From positions 186,001-250,000 of the forward strand of contig CAVOPA010000017.1 in NCBI GenBank assembly GCA_963697705.1: 64,000 nt of DNA, written 5' to 3'. Positions 9,090 through 17,869 of the stretch are shown piece by piece. A program made the translations under genes and the position numbers. Source of the stretch: CAVUCH01 sp963697705. Its GTDB lineage: Bacteria; Acidobacteriota; Vicinamibacteria; Vicinamibacterales; JAENWD01. How positions within the stretch are numbered: the first letter of the stretch is position 1; every line of letters begins with the position of its first letter. The notes below the pieces were generated by a model. It saw nothing but the letters and a program-made list of their open reading frames with translations, made no database searches and was not told the DNA's origin.

Positions 9090-9440
9090 CTAGTCTTCGC
9101 GCTCGTAGCGTGCGGTGATCACCGTTTTTATGCCGCCCCGCGGGGTGAAATCGCCGACGACGGTCATCCGTACGGGCGCACAGGCGGCGACGAGATCGTC
9201 GAGGATCTCGTTGGTGACGCTTTCGTAGAAGATGCCGCGCATGCGGAATCCGACGAGATAGTACTTGAGCGACTTCAGCTCGATGCACGACTCGCCGGGC
9301 ACGTACTGGATGCGAATCGTGCCAAAATCCGGAAGCCCCGTCTTCGGGCACATCGAGGTGAACTCGGGGCAGTCGATGGCGATTTCGAAGGTGCGACCGG
9401 GCCGCGGATTGGCAAATGTCTCGAGTCCTGAACTTGACAT
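9090..9440 (-). CDS. queF: NADPH-dependent 7-cyano-7-deazaguanine reductase (QueF)
   Basis: QueF reduces preQ0 to preQ1 in queuosine synthesis. The 116-residue product is the short unimodular form. The active-site Cys is C31 in FTSMCPKTG, the partner Asp is D38 in GLPDF, and the family signature ELKSLKYYL then FR follows. I chose ATG 9440 because SSGLETFANP is where homologues begin; upstream in-frame ATGs exist (for example MLEFSKM). No other queuosine gene (queC, queD, queE) is in the window. Confidence 0.92.
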   Translation of the reverse strand: MSSSGLETFANPRPGRTFEIAIDCPEFTSMCPKTGLPDFGTIRIQYVPGESCIELKSLKYYLVGFRMRGIFYESVTNEILDDLVAACAPVRMTVVGDFTPRGGIKTVITARYERED

Positions 9441-9496
9441 CTTCGAAAATTCTAGCATCCTTGGGCAGAAATTCGCGATTTCCGAGCGGCGCGTCA

Positions 9497-9526
9497 TTGA
9501 CACTCGTGTGAAGCGCGCGCTAGGAT
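9497..9526 (+). promoter_or_regulatory. Sigma-70-type promoter of the HU-like gene
   Basis: TTGACA at 9497-9502 and TAGGAT at 9521-9526 are separated by 18 bases. Transcription would start near 9533, about 85 bases before the HU-like start codon. It lies in the gap between divergent queF and the HU-like gene. Confidence 0.6.
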
Positions 9527-9619
9527 ACGCCGGATTTCGGCATGGTTCCGCACTGTCGCCGCGCGCGCGACATGTCGCGGCTGGAACGAGAGCGCGCTAG
9601 TAGTCAGGGGGGAAAGCAC

Positions 9620-9919
9620 ATGGCTGAAGCCCGCCGCATGGGCAAATCGGAACTCTTCTCGCATTTCGCCGAGCGCTTCGAGATGAAGCGGACGCAGGCG
9701 CGCGAGTTCTTCGACGAGTTGGCCGCGCTCGCCGAGAAGGAGCTGAAGCGCTCCAGTGAGTTCACACTGCCCAATATGGTGAAGCTCGTCGTCCAGAAGC
9801 GGAAGGCCCGGATGGGCCGCAACCCCGCCACTGGCGACGCGATCAAGATCCCGGCGAAGACGGTCGTGAAGGCCCGCATCGCCAAGCCGCTGAAGGACGC
9901 CGTCCTGCCGCGGAAGTAG
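9620..9919 (+). CDS. HU/IHF-family DNA-binding protein
   Basis: This is a 99-residue histone-like protein. The N-terminal helices (GKSELFSHFAERFEM) and the arm motif RNPATGDAIKIPAKTVVK, with the DNA-intercalating Pro region of HU/IHF, are clear. ATG 9620 follows a strong AGGGGGGAAAG ribosome site. A good promoter lies upstream and two hairpins follow the stop, so it is probably a single-gene transcript and well expressed. Confidence 0.9.
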   Translation: MAEARRMGKSELFSHFAERFEMKRTQAREFFDELAALAEKELKRSSEFTLPNMVKLVVQKRKARMGRNPATGDAIKIPAKTVVKARIAKPLKDAVLPRK

Positions 9920-9925
9920 GCGTGA

Positions 9926-9950
9926 CGGCCGGGGCAGGACGCCCCGGCCG
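9926..9950. terminator. Perfect 10-bp hairpin after the HU-like gene
   Basis: CGGCCGGGGC (9926-9935) and GCCCCGGCCG (9941-9950) form a perfect stem with a 5-base loop, seven bases after the HU stop. There is no T-run, so intrinsic termination is likely but not certain. Confidence 0.6.
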
Positions 9951-9957
9951 TGCTCGC

Positions 9958-9983
9958 GGGAGGGCAGCGGGAACCGCCCTCCC
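9958..9983. terminator. Second hairpin between convergent genes
   Basis: GGGAGGGC (9958-9965) pairs with GCCCTCCC (9976-9983). Placed between the HU-like gene and the convergent regulator gene, it could serve transcription from both sides. Confidence 0.5.
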
Positions 9984-9995
9984 GCCGTTTGGCGG

Positions 9996-11384
9996 TTATC
10001 CGCCCCGCAGTTTCTTCGCCAGCTCCCGCACGTCGAGCCGCTCCATCTTGAACTTCAGCGTCGACAGCGGCAGCCCGAGATGCCGCGCCGTCGCGGTCAC
10101 GTTCCAGCCGTTCTTCTCGAGCGCCCGCAGGATGAAGTTGCGCTCGAAGTGCTTGCACGCGTCGTCGAACAGGCTGCCCCCGGACTCCGGCTGCGCATCG
10201 AGCTGCGCGAACAGGAATTCGAACGGCAGGTCCTCCTCGGTGAGCCACTCCTTGTCGGTGATCGCGACGAGCCGCTCGATCAGGTTTTCGAGCTCGCGGA
10301 TGTTGCCCGGCCACCAGTAGGCCTGCAGCGTGCGGAGCATCCCCTCCGAGATGCCCCGCATCTGCTTTCGGAAGCGCGAGCTGTAGCGCTTCAGGAAGAA
10401 CCGCGCCAGCTCGGGGACGTCTTCCGATCGCTCCCTGAGCGGCGGCACCTTGAGCCGGACGACGTTCAGCCGGTAGAAGAGGTCCTCGCGGAAGCGCCCG
10501 TCCTTCATCGCCTTGTCGAGATCCACGTGCGTAGCGGCGATGAGGCGGAAATCGGTCTTCACCGGACGCGCGCTGCCGATGCGCTCGACTTCGCCCTCCT
10601 GGATCGCACGCAGCAGTTTCGCTTGCAGCTCGGGCCGAAGGTCGCCGATCTCGTCGAGAAAGAGCGTGCCGCCGGAGGCCAGCTCGAACTTGCCAATCTG
10701 CTGTCGGATGGCGCCGGTGAACGAGCCCTTTTCATGGCCGAAGAGCACGCTCTCCACGAGCTCGCGCGGGATGGCGGCGAGATTGACCGCGACGAACGGA
10801 GCGTCGGGCCGCTCCGACCCGCGGTGGATCATGCGCGCGAGCAGCTCCTTGCCCGTGCCGCTCTCGCCGAGGATGAGGACCGTGGCCGAGAGCTTCGCGA
10901 CGCGCTGCACGAGATCGAGGATCCCGCGGGTGTTCGGGCTGGGCCCGGCCACGAACTCGCGATCCGTGGACTCGTCGACCTCCGTCTGCAGCCGCAGCAC
11001 CTGCCGGCTGAGATCCTGCCGCTCGAGCGCGTGGCCGACCAGTGCGCGGATTTCCTCGCGGCGCACGTCCTTGGTGACGAAGTGGAAGGCGCCAAGCTTC
11101 ACCGCCTGCACGGCGGAGCCGACGTCGGCTGTCGCCGACGTCATGATGACTTCCGCGGTCGGGTAGTTCTCGCGCAGGATGCGCAGCAGCTCGAACCCCG
11201 AGATGCCTGGTTGGTGGACGTCGACGATCGCGATGTCGACCTCGTCGCGGACCAGCAGCGCGAGTGCGCCTTCCGCGCTCGCGGCGCGCATGACCCGATA
11301 CTCCTGCCGCAGCGCCTCGTTCAGCGACTCGCGGCTGGCTTCGTCTCCATCGACGATCAGCAGATTCTTCTGGCGTGCAGACAC
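9996..11384 (-). CDS. NtrC-family sigma-54-dependent response regulator
   Basis: This 462-residue regulator has the classic three-part build. The receiver (residues 5-120) has acidic pocket VDGDE, phospho-acceptor Asp in AIVDVHQPG and Lys in FVTKDV. The AAA+ domain has Walker A GESGTGKE, the sigma-54 contact loop as GSFTGA rather than GAFTGA, and Walker B GGTLFLDEIGD. A Fis-type helix-turn-helix closes it (NVTATARHLGLPLSTLKFKM). It should activate sigma-54 promoters after phosphorylation. No kinase is adjacent, so the partner is unknown. It is transcribed divergently from the small membrane-protein gene at 11524. Confidence 0.93.
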   Translation of the reverse strand: MSARQKNLLIVDGDEASRESLNEALRQEYRVMRAASAEGALALLVRDEVDIAIVDVHQPGISGFELLRILRENYPTAEVIMTSATADVGSAVQAVKLGAFHFVTKDVRREEIRALVGHALERQDLSRQVLRLQTEVDESTDREFVAGPSPNTRGILDLVQRVAKLSATVLILGESGTGKELLARMIHRGSERPDAPFVAVNLAAIPRELVESVLFGHEKGSFTGAIRQQIGKFELASGGTLFLDEIGDLRPELQAKLLRAIQEGEVERIGSARPVKTDFRLIAATHVDLDKAMKDGRFREDLFYRLNVVRLKVPPLRERSEDVPELARFFLKRYSSRFRKQMRGISEGMLRTLQAYWWPGNIRELENLIERLVAITDKEWLTEEDLPFEFLFAQLDAQPESGGSLFDDACKHFERNFILRALEKNGWNVTATARHLGLPLSTLKFKMERLDVRELAKKLRGG

Positions 11385-11462
11385 GTGGGCGAGCCGTAGT
11401 GTAACGCACCGGCGCGGTAAGGCTCGCGCGGCACCTCGCGGCCCGTTCCTGCCCGTCCTCCA

Positions 11463-11491
11463 TTGACACCCCCCAGACCCCCGGATAACGT
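11463..11491 (+). promoter_or_regulatory. Sigma-70-type promoter of the small membrane-protein gene
   Basis: TTGACA at 11463-11468 and TAACGT at 11486-11491 are separated by 17 bases. The coding start at 11524 is about 25 bases beyond the expected transcription start, with GGGGAG as ribosome site. Confidence 0.55.
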
Positions 11492-11523
11492 ACGAGCTTT
11501 GCGGGGACTCGGGGAGCGTCGCA

Positions 11524-11763
11524 GTGACGGTGTGGTTCGCGATCGGGTTGGCGTTCGTGCTGGCGCTGTCGTCGTGGGTGCGCGCTCGCGGGCTGGCGCG
11601 GCGGCTCGAGCAGCTGACGCAGCAGTACTGGGAGCTGCGGTATCAGCAGGGACAGCTGCGGGCTGACGTGAAGCGGCTCGATCCGGAGTCGGAACCGCCT
11701 GCCCCGCCGCCGGCGGAGGCGCCGCCCCAGACCTTCATCCCGTTGTCTTCTCTCAAACGGTAG
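11524..11763 (+). CDS. Small membrane-anchored coiled-coil protein
   Basis: This 79-residue protein has an N-terminal membrane helix (VWFAIGLAFVLALSSWV), a short coiled-coil-like stretch rich in Leu, Gln and Arg (RRLEQLTQQYWELRYQQ), a Pro-rich linker and a basic tail. GTG 11524 is preceded by GGGGAG. It lies 53 bases upstream of lpdA and may be co-transcribed with it. No family recognised. Confidence 0.65.
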   Translation: MTVWFAIGLAFVLALSSWVRARGLARRLEQLTQQYWELRYQQGQLRADVKRLDPESEPPAPPPAEAPPQTFIPLSSLKR

Positions 11764-11816
11764 GGACGCGGGGCAGGGCACGGTCGCGTGTGCCTTCCCC
11801 TTCCGGAGACTTGCTC

Positions 11817-13232
11817 GTGGCACAAGCGTACGATCTCGTTATCGTGGGCGCCGGCACCGGCGGCTACGTGGCCGCGATTCGCGCGGCGCAGCTCGGCCTC
11901 AAAACCGCCGTCGTCGAGCGGCAGAAGGCGCTTGGCGGCACCTGCCTGATCTGGGGGTGCATCCCGACGAAGGCCCTCCTCGAGCACGCGCACGCCTACA
12001 AAATCGTGCAGCAGTCGAAGGAGTGGGGCATCGTGCTCGGCGGCGCGACGCCGTCGCTCGACGTGGCGCAGGTCCATGCGCGGAAGGACAAGATCGTCAC
12101 CACCCTGACGAAGGGGATCGAGTACCTCTTCAAGAAGAACGGGATCACTTGGATCAAGGGCACCGCGCGCCTGCTCGGTAAGGGCAAGGTCGCGGTCACC
12201 GGTGATGAGGATCAGGAGCTCGAGGCCCGCGAGATCATCGTGGCCACGGGCTCACAGCCGCGTGGCGTTCCCGGCATCGAGATCGACCGGCGGCGGATCG
12301 TCACGAGCGACGAGGCGATCCACCTGAAAGAGGTGCCGAAGTCGATGGTCATCCTCGGCAGCGGCGCGGTTGGCGTCGAGTTCGGGTCCATCTTCAACCG
12401 CTTCGGGACCAAGGTCACGATTATCGAGCTGTTGCCGCGGCTGGTGCCGGTCGAAGACGAGGCTGTGTCGGCGGAGCTGCAGAAGTCGTTCAAGAAGCAG
12501 GGCATCACGGCGCACACGGGCACCACGGTGACGGCGGCGCGCGTGAACGGCGACACCGTGGAGATAGACGCACAGCTGCCCGGCGGCAAGGCGCAGTCGT
12601 TCCAGGCTGATTACCTGCTCGTCGCGACGGGACGCGCGCCGGTCACGGCGGGACTCGGCGTCGAAGACCTGGGCCTGACGCTCGAGCGCGGCTACGTGGT
12701 CGTCGACGAGCTGTATCGCACCAGCGTGCCTGGCATATCCGCGATCGGCGACGTCATCACCCTCGGCGGGGCGCCGCACCCGCAGCTCGCGCACGTGTCG
12801 TCGGCCGAAGGGATTCTCGTCGCGGAGCGGCTGGCGGGCCAGGAGGTGCGGCCCATCAACTACGACCACGTGCCTGGCTGCACCTACTGCGATCCCGAGA
12901 TCGGCAGCGTGGGGCTGACCGAGGCCCGCGCGCGTGAGCGCGGCTACGACGTGCGGGTCGGCACGTTCCCGTTCAGCGTGCTGGGCCGGGCGCGCATGGC
13001 GAACGAAACCGAGGGCTTCGTCAAGATCGTGGCCGACACGAAGTACGACGAGGTGCTCGGCGTGCACATCATCGGCCCGCGCGCCACCGAGCTCGTCGCC
13101 GAAGCGGTGCTGGCGCTGCGTCTCGAGTGCACGGTCGAGGAACTGATCCGCACGATCCACGCGCATCCGACGATGTCGGAGGCGGTGGGCGAGGCGGCGC
13201 ACGCGACGCACGGGGCGGCGATTCATGTGTGA
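11817..13232 (+). CDS. lpdA: Dihydrolipoyl dehydrogenase (E3)
   Basis: This FAD enzyme reoxidises dihydrolipoamide with NAD+ in the 2-oxo acid dehydrogenase complex encoded directly downstream. The 471-residue product has the FAD site GAGTGGYVAA near residue 11, the redox disulfide C43/C48 in GGTCLIWGCIPTK, the NAD site GSGAVGVEFGS, the second FAD motif SAIGDV and the C-terminal HAHPTMSEAV with the catalytic His. GTG 11817 has a GGAGA ribosome site nine bases before it; an in-frame GTG at 11790 is less well placed. A heptad repeat array follows the stop. Confidence 0.95.
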   Translation: MAQAYDLVIVGAGTGGYVAAIRAAQLGLKTAVVERQKALGGTCLIWGCIPTKALLEHAHAYKIVQQSKEWGIVLGGATPSLDVAQVHARKDKIVTTLTKGIEYLFKKNGITWIKGTARLLGKGKVAVTGDEDQELEAREIIVATGSQPRGVPGIEIDRRRIVTSDEAIHLKEVPKSMVILGSGAVGVEFGSIFNRFGTKVTIIELLPRLVPVEDEAVSAELQKSFKKQGITAHTGTTVTAARVNGDTVEIDAQLPGGKAQSFQADYLLVATGRAPVTAGLGVEDLGLTLERGYVVVDELYRTSVPGISAIGDVITLGGAPHPQLAHVSSAEGILVAERLAGQEVRPINYDHVPGCTYCDPEIGSVGLTEARARERGYDVRVGTFPFSVLGRARMANETEGFVKIVADTKYDEVLGVHIIGPRATELVAEAVLALRLECTVEELIRTIHAHPTMSEAVGEAAHATHGAAIHV

Positions 13233-13239
13233 CGTTCAC

Positions 13240-13325
13240 GGCTCGAGGCTCCAGGCTCCAGGCTCCAGGGCACGCGCCTGGAGCGAGACAGGACCGGGAG
13301 CCGGGAGCGCGGAGCCTGGAGCCTG
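13240..13325. repeat. Heptad inverted array 2 (word GGCTCCA)
   Basis: GGCTCGA then three GGCTCCA units (13240-13268) are followed after a short spacer by the inverted word (GGAGCCGGGAGC, GGAGCCTGGAGCC). The right arm runs directly into the E1 alpha start codon, so its GGAG words are the only plausible ribosome site for that gene. Confidence 0.9.
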
Positions 13326-14360
13326 ATGCCTCTCACGCGCTCCCAGCTCCTCGAGCTGTACTACTTCATCCGGCTCACGCGCGATATCGAGGAGCGGCTG
13401 ACGCTGCTCTATCGCCAGTCGAAAGTGGTCGGCGGCCTGTACCGCAGTCTCGGGCAGGAAGGCGAATCGGTCGCCTCGGCGTACGCGCTCGGGCCTGAGG
13501 ACGCGCTCGCGCCGCTCATCCGTAATCTCGGCGCGATCGTCGTGCTCGGTGTGCGCCCGCGCGACATCTTCGCGCAATACATGGCGCGCGGGACGTCTCC
13601 GACTCGTGGACGGGATCTGAACGTCCACTTCTCCCACATCCCTCCGCCGGGGACCGGTGAGCGGACGCTCATCGGTCCGATCAGCATGCTCGGGGATTTG
13701 ATCCCGGTCATGGCGGGCTTCGCCCTTGGCGCGCGGATGCAGGGCAGACCGATCGTCACCATGACGTACATCGGCGACGGCGGCACGAGCACCGGTGCGT
13801 TCCACGAAGGCCTGAACTTCGCCGCGGTGCAGAAGCTGCCGCTCGTGCTCGTCGCGGAGGACAACAAGTACGCGTATTCGACGCCCATCTCGCAGCAGAT
13901 GGCGATCCGCGCGATCGACCAGCGCGCCGAGGCCTACGGCATTCCCCACGAGATGATCGACGGCACCGACGTGGTCGCCGTGTACGAGTCGGCGAAGCGC
14001 GCGGTCGATCGGGCGCGCGCGGGCGAGGGCCCGACGCTCATCGGCGTCGACGTCATGCGCATGAAGGGCCACGCCGAGCACGACGACCAGCGATATGTGC
14101 CCAAGGCGTTGCTCGACGAGTGGCGCGCGCGCGATCCGCTGGCGCGCTACCGGGGCTGGCTGCTCGCCGAGGGGGTCGCCACCGGAACCGAGCTCGACGA
14201 GATCGACGGCATGACACACGGGTATGCGGGAGACGAAGCGCAGCTGGCGGCTGCCGAGCCGATGCCGGATCCCGTGGACGGCACTCGCGGCGTCTGGGCG
14301 GGCGACGAACTGTTCGTGCCGCGCCTCGAGCTCGTGAAGTCGCCGTTTGCCGAGGCGTGA
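13326..14360 (+). CDS. pdhA: 2-oxo acid dehydrogenase E1 alpha subunit
   Basis: This is the alpha half of the thiamine-diphosphate decarboxylase component, 344 residues. The ThDP/Mg motif begins GDGGTSTGAFHEGLNF at about residue 149 and is followed by VAEDNKYAYST. The phosphorylation-loop-like RMKGHAEHDDQRY is also present. Whether the complex prefers pyruvate, acetoin or branched-chain 2-oxo acids cannot be told from this; the alpha/beta split E1 excludes the homodimeric AceE type. Its stop TGA overlaps the E1 beta ATG. Confidence 0.9.
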   Translation: MPLTRSQLLELYYFIRLTRDIEERLTLLYRQSKVVGGLYRSLGQEGESVASAYALGPEDALAPLIRNLGAIVVLGVRPRDIFAQYMARGTSPTRGRDLNVHFSHIPPPGTGERTLIGPISMLGDLIPVMAGFALGARMQGRPIVTMTYIGDGGTSTGAFHEGLNFAAVQKLPLVLVAEDNKYAYSTPISQQMAIRAIDQRAEAYGIPHEMIDGTDVVAVYESAKRAVDRARAGEGPTLIGVDVMRMKGHAEHDDQRYVPKALLDEWRARDPLARYRGWLLAEGVATGTELDEIDGMTHGYAGDEAQLAAAEPMPDPVDGTRGVWAGDELFVPRLELVKSPFAEA

Positions 14361-15331
14361 TGCTGGCCACCTATCTCGAAGCGATCCGCGCGGGCCTCGG
14401 CGAGGAGATGGCGCGCGACGAGCGTGTCTTCACGATCGGAGAGGACGTCGGGGCGTACGGCGGCGCCTTCAAGGTGACCGAGGGTTTGCTCGAGCGCTTC
14501 GGCCGCGAGCGCGTCATCGACACGCCGATTTCCGAGACGGCGATCATCGGCGCCGCGATCGGCGCCGCCTACGCGGGGATGCGGCCGGTTGCCGAGATGC
14601 AGTTCATCGACTTTCTCGCGTGCGGCTTCAACATCTTCACCAACTTCGCCGCGCGAAGCCGCTACCGCTGCGGCGCAGGCGTGCCGCTCGTGGTGCGCGG
14701 TCCGTGCGGCGGCGGCGTCGGTGGCGGGCCATTCCACTCGGCCAACCCCGAAGCGAGTTACCTGAACACGCCCGGGCTGAAGATCGTCGAGCCCTCGACC
14801 GCCTACGACGCGAAGGGGTTGATCAAGGCCGCGATCCGCGACGACGACCCGGTCCTCTTCCTCGAGCACAAGTTCCTGTACCGCCGCAGCAAAGACGACG
14901 TGCCCGACGAAGACTACGTCGTGCCGATCGGGAAGGCGGCCGTGCGTCGCACCGGCACCGACCTGTCGATCATCACGTTCGGCGCGATGGTCCAGGTGGC
15001 GATGGACGCCGCGGGCGAGTTGGCCGCGGCCGGTATCGACGCGGAGGTCATCGACCTGCGCACGCTCGCGCCGTTCGACCGGGAGACGGTGCTCGCGTCG
15101 GTGGCGAAGACGAGCCGGGCGCTCATCCTCCACGAGGCGCCGCGCACCGGCGGGATCGGCGGCGAAATCGCGGCCACGATTGCCGAAGAAGCCTTCGAGT
15201 ACCTCGACGCGCCCGTGACGCGCGTCGCATCGCTCGATACGACCGTGCCCTACAGCCCCCCGCTCGAAGCGGCGTTCCTGCCGAACGCCGCGAAGGTGGT
15301 GGAAGCCGCCCGGAAGTTGGCGGAATACTAA
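14360..15331 (+). CDS. pdhB: 2-oxo acid dehydrogenase E1 beta subunit
   Basis: This is the beta half of E1, 323 residues. It has the N-terminal GEDVGAYGGAFKVTEGL, TPISETAIIGAAIGAAYAG, EMQFIDFL and the C-terminal VIDLRTLAPFDRETV typical of transketolase-C domains. The ATG overlaps the E1 alpha stop, which is usual for stoichiometric alpha2beta2 partners. Heptad array 3 separates it from the E2 gene. Confidence 0.92.
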   Translation: MLATYLEAIRAGLGEEMARDERVFTIGEDVGAYGGAFKVTEGLLERFGRERVIDTPISETAIIGAAIGAAYAGMRPVAEMQFIDFLACGFNIFTNFAARSRYRCGAGVPLVVRGPCGGGVGGGPFHSANPEASYLNTPGLKIVEPSTAYDAKGLIKAAIRDDDPVLFLEHKFLYRRSKDDVPDEDYVVPIGKAAVRRTGTDLSIITFGAMVQVAMDAAGELAAAGIDAEVIDLRTLAPFDRETVLASVAKTSRALILHEAPRTGGIGGEIAATIAEEAFEYLDAPVTRVASLDTTVPYSPPLEAAFLPNAAKVVEAARKLAEY

Positions 15332-15332
15332 G

Positions 15333-15423
15333 ACCGTTCACCGTTGACCGTTCACCGTTCGTGGTCCGCAGCATGGTTGCGGTCGACGGTAACGGTTAAC
15401 GGTAAACGGTCAACGGTGAACGG
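15333..15423. repeat. Heptad inverted array 3 (word CCGTTSA)
   Basis: CCGTTCA, CCGTTGA, CCGTTCA, CCGTTCG run at a 7-base step from 15335. After about 20 bases the inverted set follows, AACGGTTAACGGTAAACGG then TCAACGGTGAACGG. It lies inside the dehydrogenase operon, between E1 beta and E2. Confidence 0.9.
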
Positions 15424-15448
15424 AACTGAAGCCGACAAGGATCACCGC

Positions 15449-16795
15449 ATGTCCACTCCAGTGCTGATGCCGCAGATGGGCGAGTCGATCGCCGAGGGCA
15501 CGATTGTCCGCTGGATCAAGAAGGTCGGCGACGCCGTCGATCGCGACGAGCCGCTGTTCGAGATCTCGACCGACAAGGTCGACGCCGAAATCCCGTCGCC
15601 CGCCGCGGGCGTGCTCGCGGAAATCAACGTGAAGGAGGGGGAGACCGTTGCCGTCAACAGCGTTGTCGCCACAATCGGCGAGCCCGGCTCGGTCAAGGCA
15701 GCCGCTTCCGAGGGGGTGACGTCCCCCGTTGCCGCTCCCCAGCCGCAGCCGGACGGCTCTCCCTCATCGAGGAGCGCGCCGGCACGAACCGAAGCGCCGG
15801 CCCCCGCAGAGGTGGTCGGGGACGCTCCAGTCGCGGTACCCGCAACGGGGCTGGAGGGTGGCCCGTCGATGAGCGAGGTGCGGTCGAAAGACGAGCAGCG
15901 CCGAGCGAAGTCGTCGCCCCTGGTACGCAAGATCGCCAAGGAGCACGACATCGACATTCGCAGCCTCCAAGGCTCCGGCGTGGGCGGGCGGGTGACGAAG
16001 CACGACATCCTGGGCTTCATCGAGCACGAAGGCGGCGCGGCGTTGCACCAACCCGCCGCCGCGGTTGCGCCGCCGACCGGTCATCTACCTGCGTTCAGAC
16101 CCGGCGAGGCCGTCGCTATCGCGCCCATGAGCGTGATGCGCCGGAAGATTGCCGAGCACATGGTCGTGAGCCGGCGCACTGCCGCGCACGTGCACTCCGT
16201 GTTCGAGGTGAACTTCTCGCGCGTGGCGCAGTTGCGCGATCAGAAGAAGGCGGACTACGAGCGCTCGGGCGCGAAGCTCACCTACATGTCGTTCATCACC
16301 AAGGCCGTGGTGGACGCGCTCCGCGCGGTGCCGATCGTGAACGCCTCACTCGACGGGGACAACGTCGTCTACAAAAAAGACATCAACATCGGCATCGCGG
16401 TGGCGCTCGACTGGGGGCTCATCGTCCCCGTGCTGAAGAACGCCGACGAAAAGAACCTGCTTGGTCTCAGCCGCGCGATCGCCGACCTCGCAAACCGCGC
16501 GCGCGGGAAGCAGCTCAAGCCCGAAGAGGTGCAGGGCGGAACGTTCACGATCACCAACCCGGGGAACTTCGGCGCGCAGTTCGGGCTGCCGATCATCAAT
16601 CAGCCGCAGGTGGCGATTCTTGGCGTCGGCGCCATCGAGAAGCGCGCCGTGGTCATCGACGACGCGATCGCGATCAGGCCGATGGGATACCTGGCGCTTG
16701 GCTTCGATCACCGGCTGATCGACGGCGCGGTGGCCGACCAGTTCATGGCGCACGTCAAGCGGGGGCTCGAGGCGTTCGACGGTGATGGGGTGTAA
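15449..16795 (+). CDS. pdhC: 2-oxo acid dehydrogenase E2, dihydrolipoyl acyltransferase
   Basis: This is the lipoyl-bearing core of the complex, 448 residues. One lipoyl domain comes first, with the lipoylated Lys K43 in EISTDKVDAEIPSP. A long Ala/Pro linker follows, then the E3-binding domain (SPLVRKIAKEHDIDIRSL, GVGGRVTKHD) and the catalytic domain ending in the active-site HRLIDGAVADQF. ATG 15449 is chosen since STPVLMPQMGESIAEG is the family N-terminus and an AAGGA site lies about ten bases before it. LipB, encoded at 19.5 kb, supplies octanoyl groups for this Lys. Confidence 0.93.
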   Translation: MSTPVLMPQMGESIAEGTIVRWIKKVGDAVDRDEPLFEISTDKVDAEIPSPAAGVLAEINVKEGETVAVNSVVATIGEPGSVKAAASEGVTSPVAAPQPQPDGSPSSRSAPARTEAPAPAEVVGDAPVAVPATGLEGGPSMSEVRSKDEQRRAKSSPLVRKIAKEHDIDIRSLQGSGVGGRVTKHDILGFIEHEGGAALHQPAAAVAPPTGHLPAFRPGEAVAIAPMSVMRRKIAEHMVVSRRTAAHVHSVFEVNFSRVAQLRDQKKADYERSGAKLTYMSFITKAVVDALRAVPIVNASLDGDNVVYKKDINIGIAVALDWGLIVPVLKNADEKNLLGLSRAIADLANRARGKQLKPEEVQGGTFTITNPGNFGAQFGLPIINQPQVAILGVGAIEKRAVVIDDAIAIRPMGYLALGFDHRLIDGAVADQFMAHVKRGLEAFDGDGV

Positions 16796-16816
16796 CCTTC
16801 AGCCTGTCACCTGGAT

Positions 16817-17740
16817 CTAGCCGGCCATCACCTCCCGAACCGCCGCCACGACGACGTCCGGCCGATCGAGCGGTATCCAGTGTCCGCTCCGCCGGGCGAT
16901 GACGTGGCGTCCGCGGCTCGAGCGGGCGGCGAGCCGCTCCTGTCTCGCCAGCTGGCCGGCATCGGAGTTCGTCTCGCCCGAAACGACCACCATCGGCACG
17001 TCGCCGAACTCCTGGTCCACGGGCACCGTCGCCGCGCTCTCGCCGATCGATTCGATTTGGCTGCCCAGCGCTTCGAAGAACTTCGCCTCCCTCCAGAACC
17101 GTTGTGCGATCGCACGCACGTCGGACGGCAGCTTCGCCGCAGGCGCCATGACTTCCTCGTCGACTCGCTGGAGTGCACCGCGGCTGGCGATGAAGGCCGC
17201 CAGCCGCGCGCTGCCGAGCGCGCCGGCCTGGGCAAGGGCCGCCACGACGTGCGTAATGCGCAACCGCGCCGCGTGACGCGCGTACCGGCACAGCTGGACA
17301 CCGCGGCGGACCAGCGCCGCGTGAGCTGCTGACGGCGACACCCAGTCTTCGGGATACGCCGGATCGAGCAGCACGAGACCGGCCACGTCCTGCGGAAACC
17401 GCTGCAGGAACAGCCGGGCGGTGAGGCCTCCGAACGAGTGGCCCACAAGGATGTACGGCGGGGGCACGGCCGCGGAGGCAAGAAGGGCGCGAAGCTCCTC
17501 CACGATTCGGCCCGTGGTTCGCGGCAGCGGCCCCGCGTCGCTCCACCCGAAACCCGCGCGATCGAACGCACATGCCCGTGCGAACGCGGCGACCTCGGGG
17601 AGGACATAAGTCCAGCTGAGCGACGACGCGCCAAGCGCGGCGTCGAAGACAACCGGTGGGCCGTCAACGCCCTGGCAGTGCAGGTGCAACCGATGGCCGC
17701 CGACGTCGATCAGTCCTCCGGGTGCGGGGGGCAGACGCAT
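16817..17740 (-). CDS. Alpha/beta hydrolase
   Basis: This 307-residue alpha/beta-hydrolase-fold protein has the nucleophile elbow GHSFGG (S102), an oxyanion-region AALGASSLSW, and the acidic and histidine partners in RSGHWIPLDRPD near the C-terminus. No signal peptide is seen. Substrate unknown; the fold covers esterases, haloperoxidases and epoxide hydrolases. It is convergent with the E2 gene, 22 bases away. Confidence 0.8.
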   Translation of the reverse strand: MRLPPAPGGLIDVGGHRLHLHCQGVDGPPVVFDAALGASSLSWTYVLPEVAAFARACAFDRAGFGWSDAGPLPRTTGRIVEELRALLASAAVPPPYILVGHSFGGLTARLFLQRFPQDVAGLVLLDPAYPEDWVSPSAAHAALVRRGVQLCRYARHAARLRITHVVAALAQAGALGSARLAAFIASRGALQRVDEEVMAPAAKLPSDVRAIAQRFWREAKFFEALGSQIESIGESAATVPVDQEFGDVPMVVVSGETNSDAGQLARQERLAARSSRGRHVIARRSGHWIPLDRPDVVVAAVREVMAG

Positions 17741-17869
17741 GTGATCAGCCCGCGGGAAGGCTGCAGACTGCAGTCGACAGGCTACGGCGGTGGGCGGCGT
17801 ATAGCCTCGGGCTCACCGGCCAATCCTGGCGCTGTAGCGACGACGGCTGACGTAGGTACGGAAGCGCCG

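Noticed and set aside
9441..9496. PreQ1 riboswitch near queF
   Set aside because: The leader before queF is short and I could not make out a preQ1 aptamer pattern.
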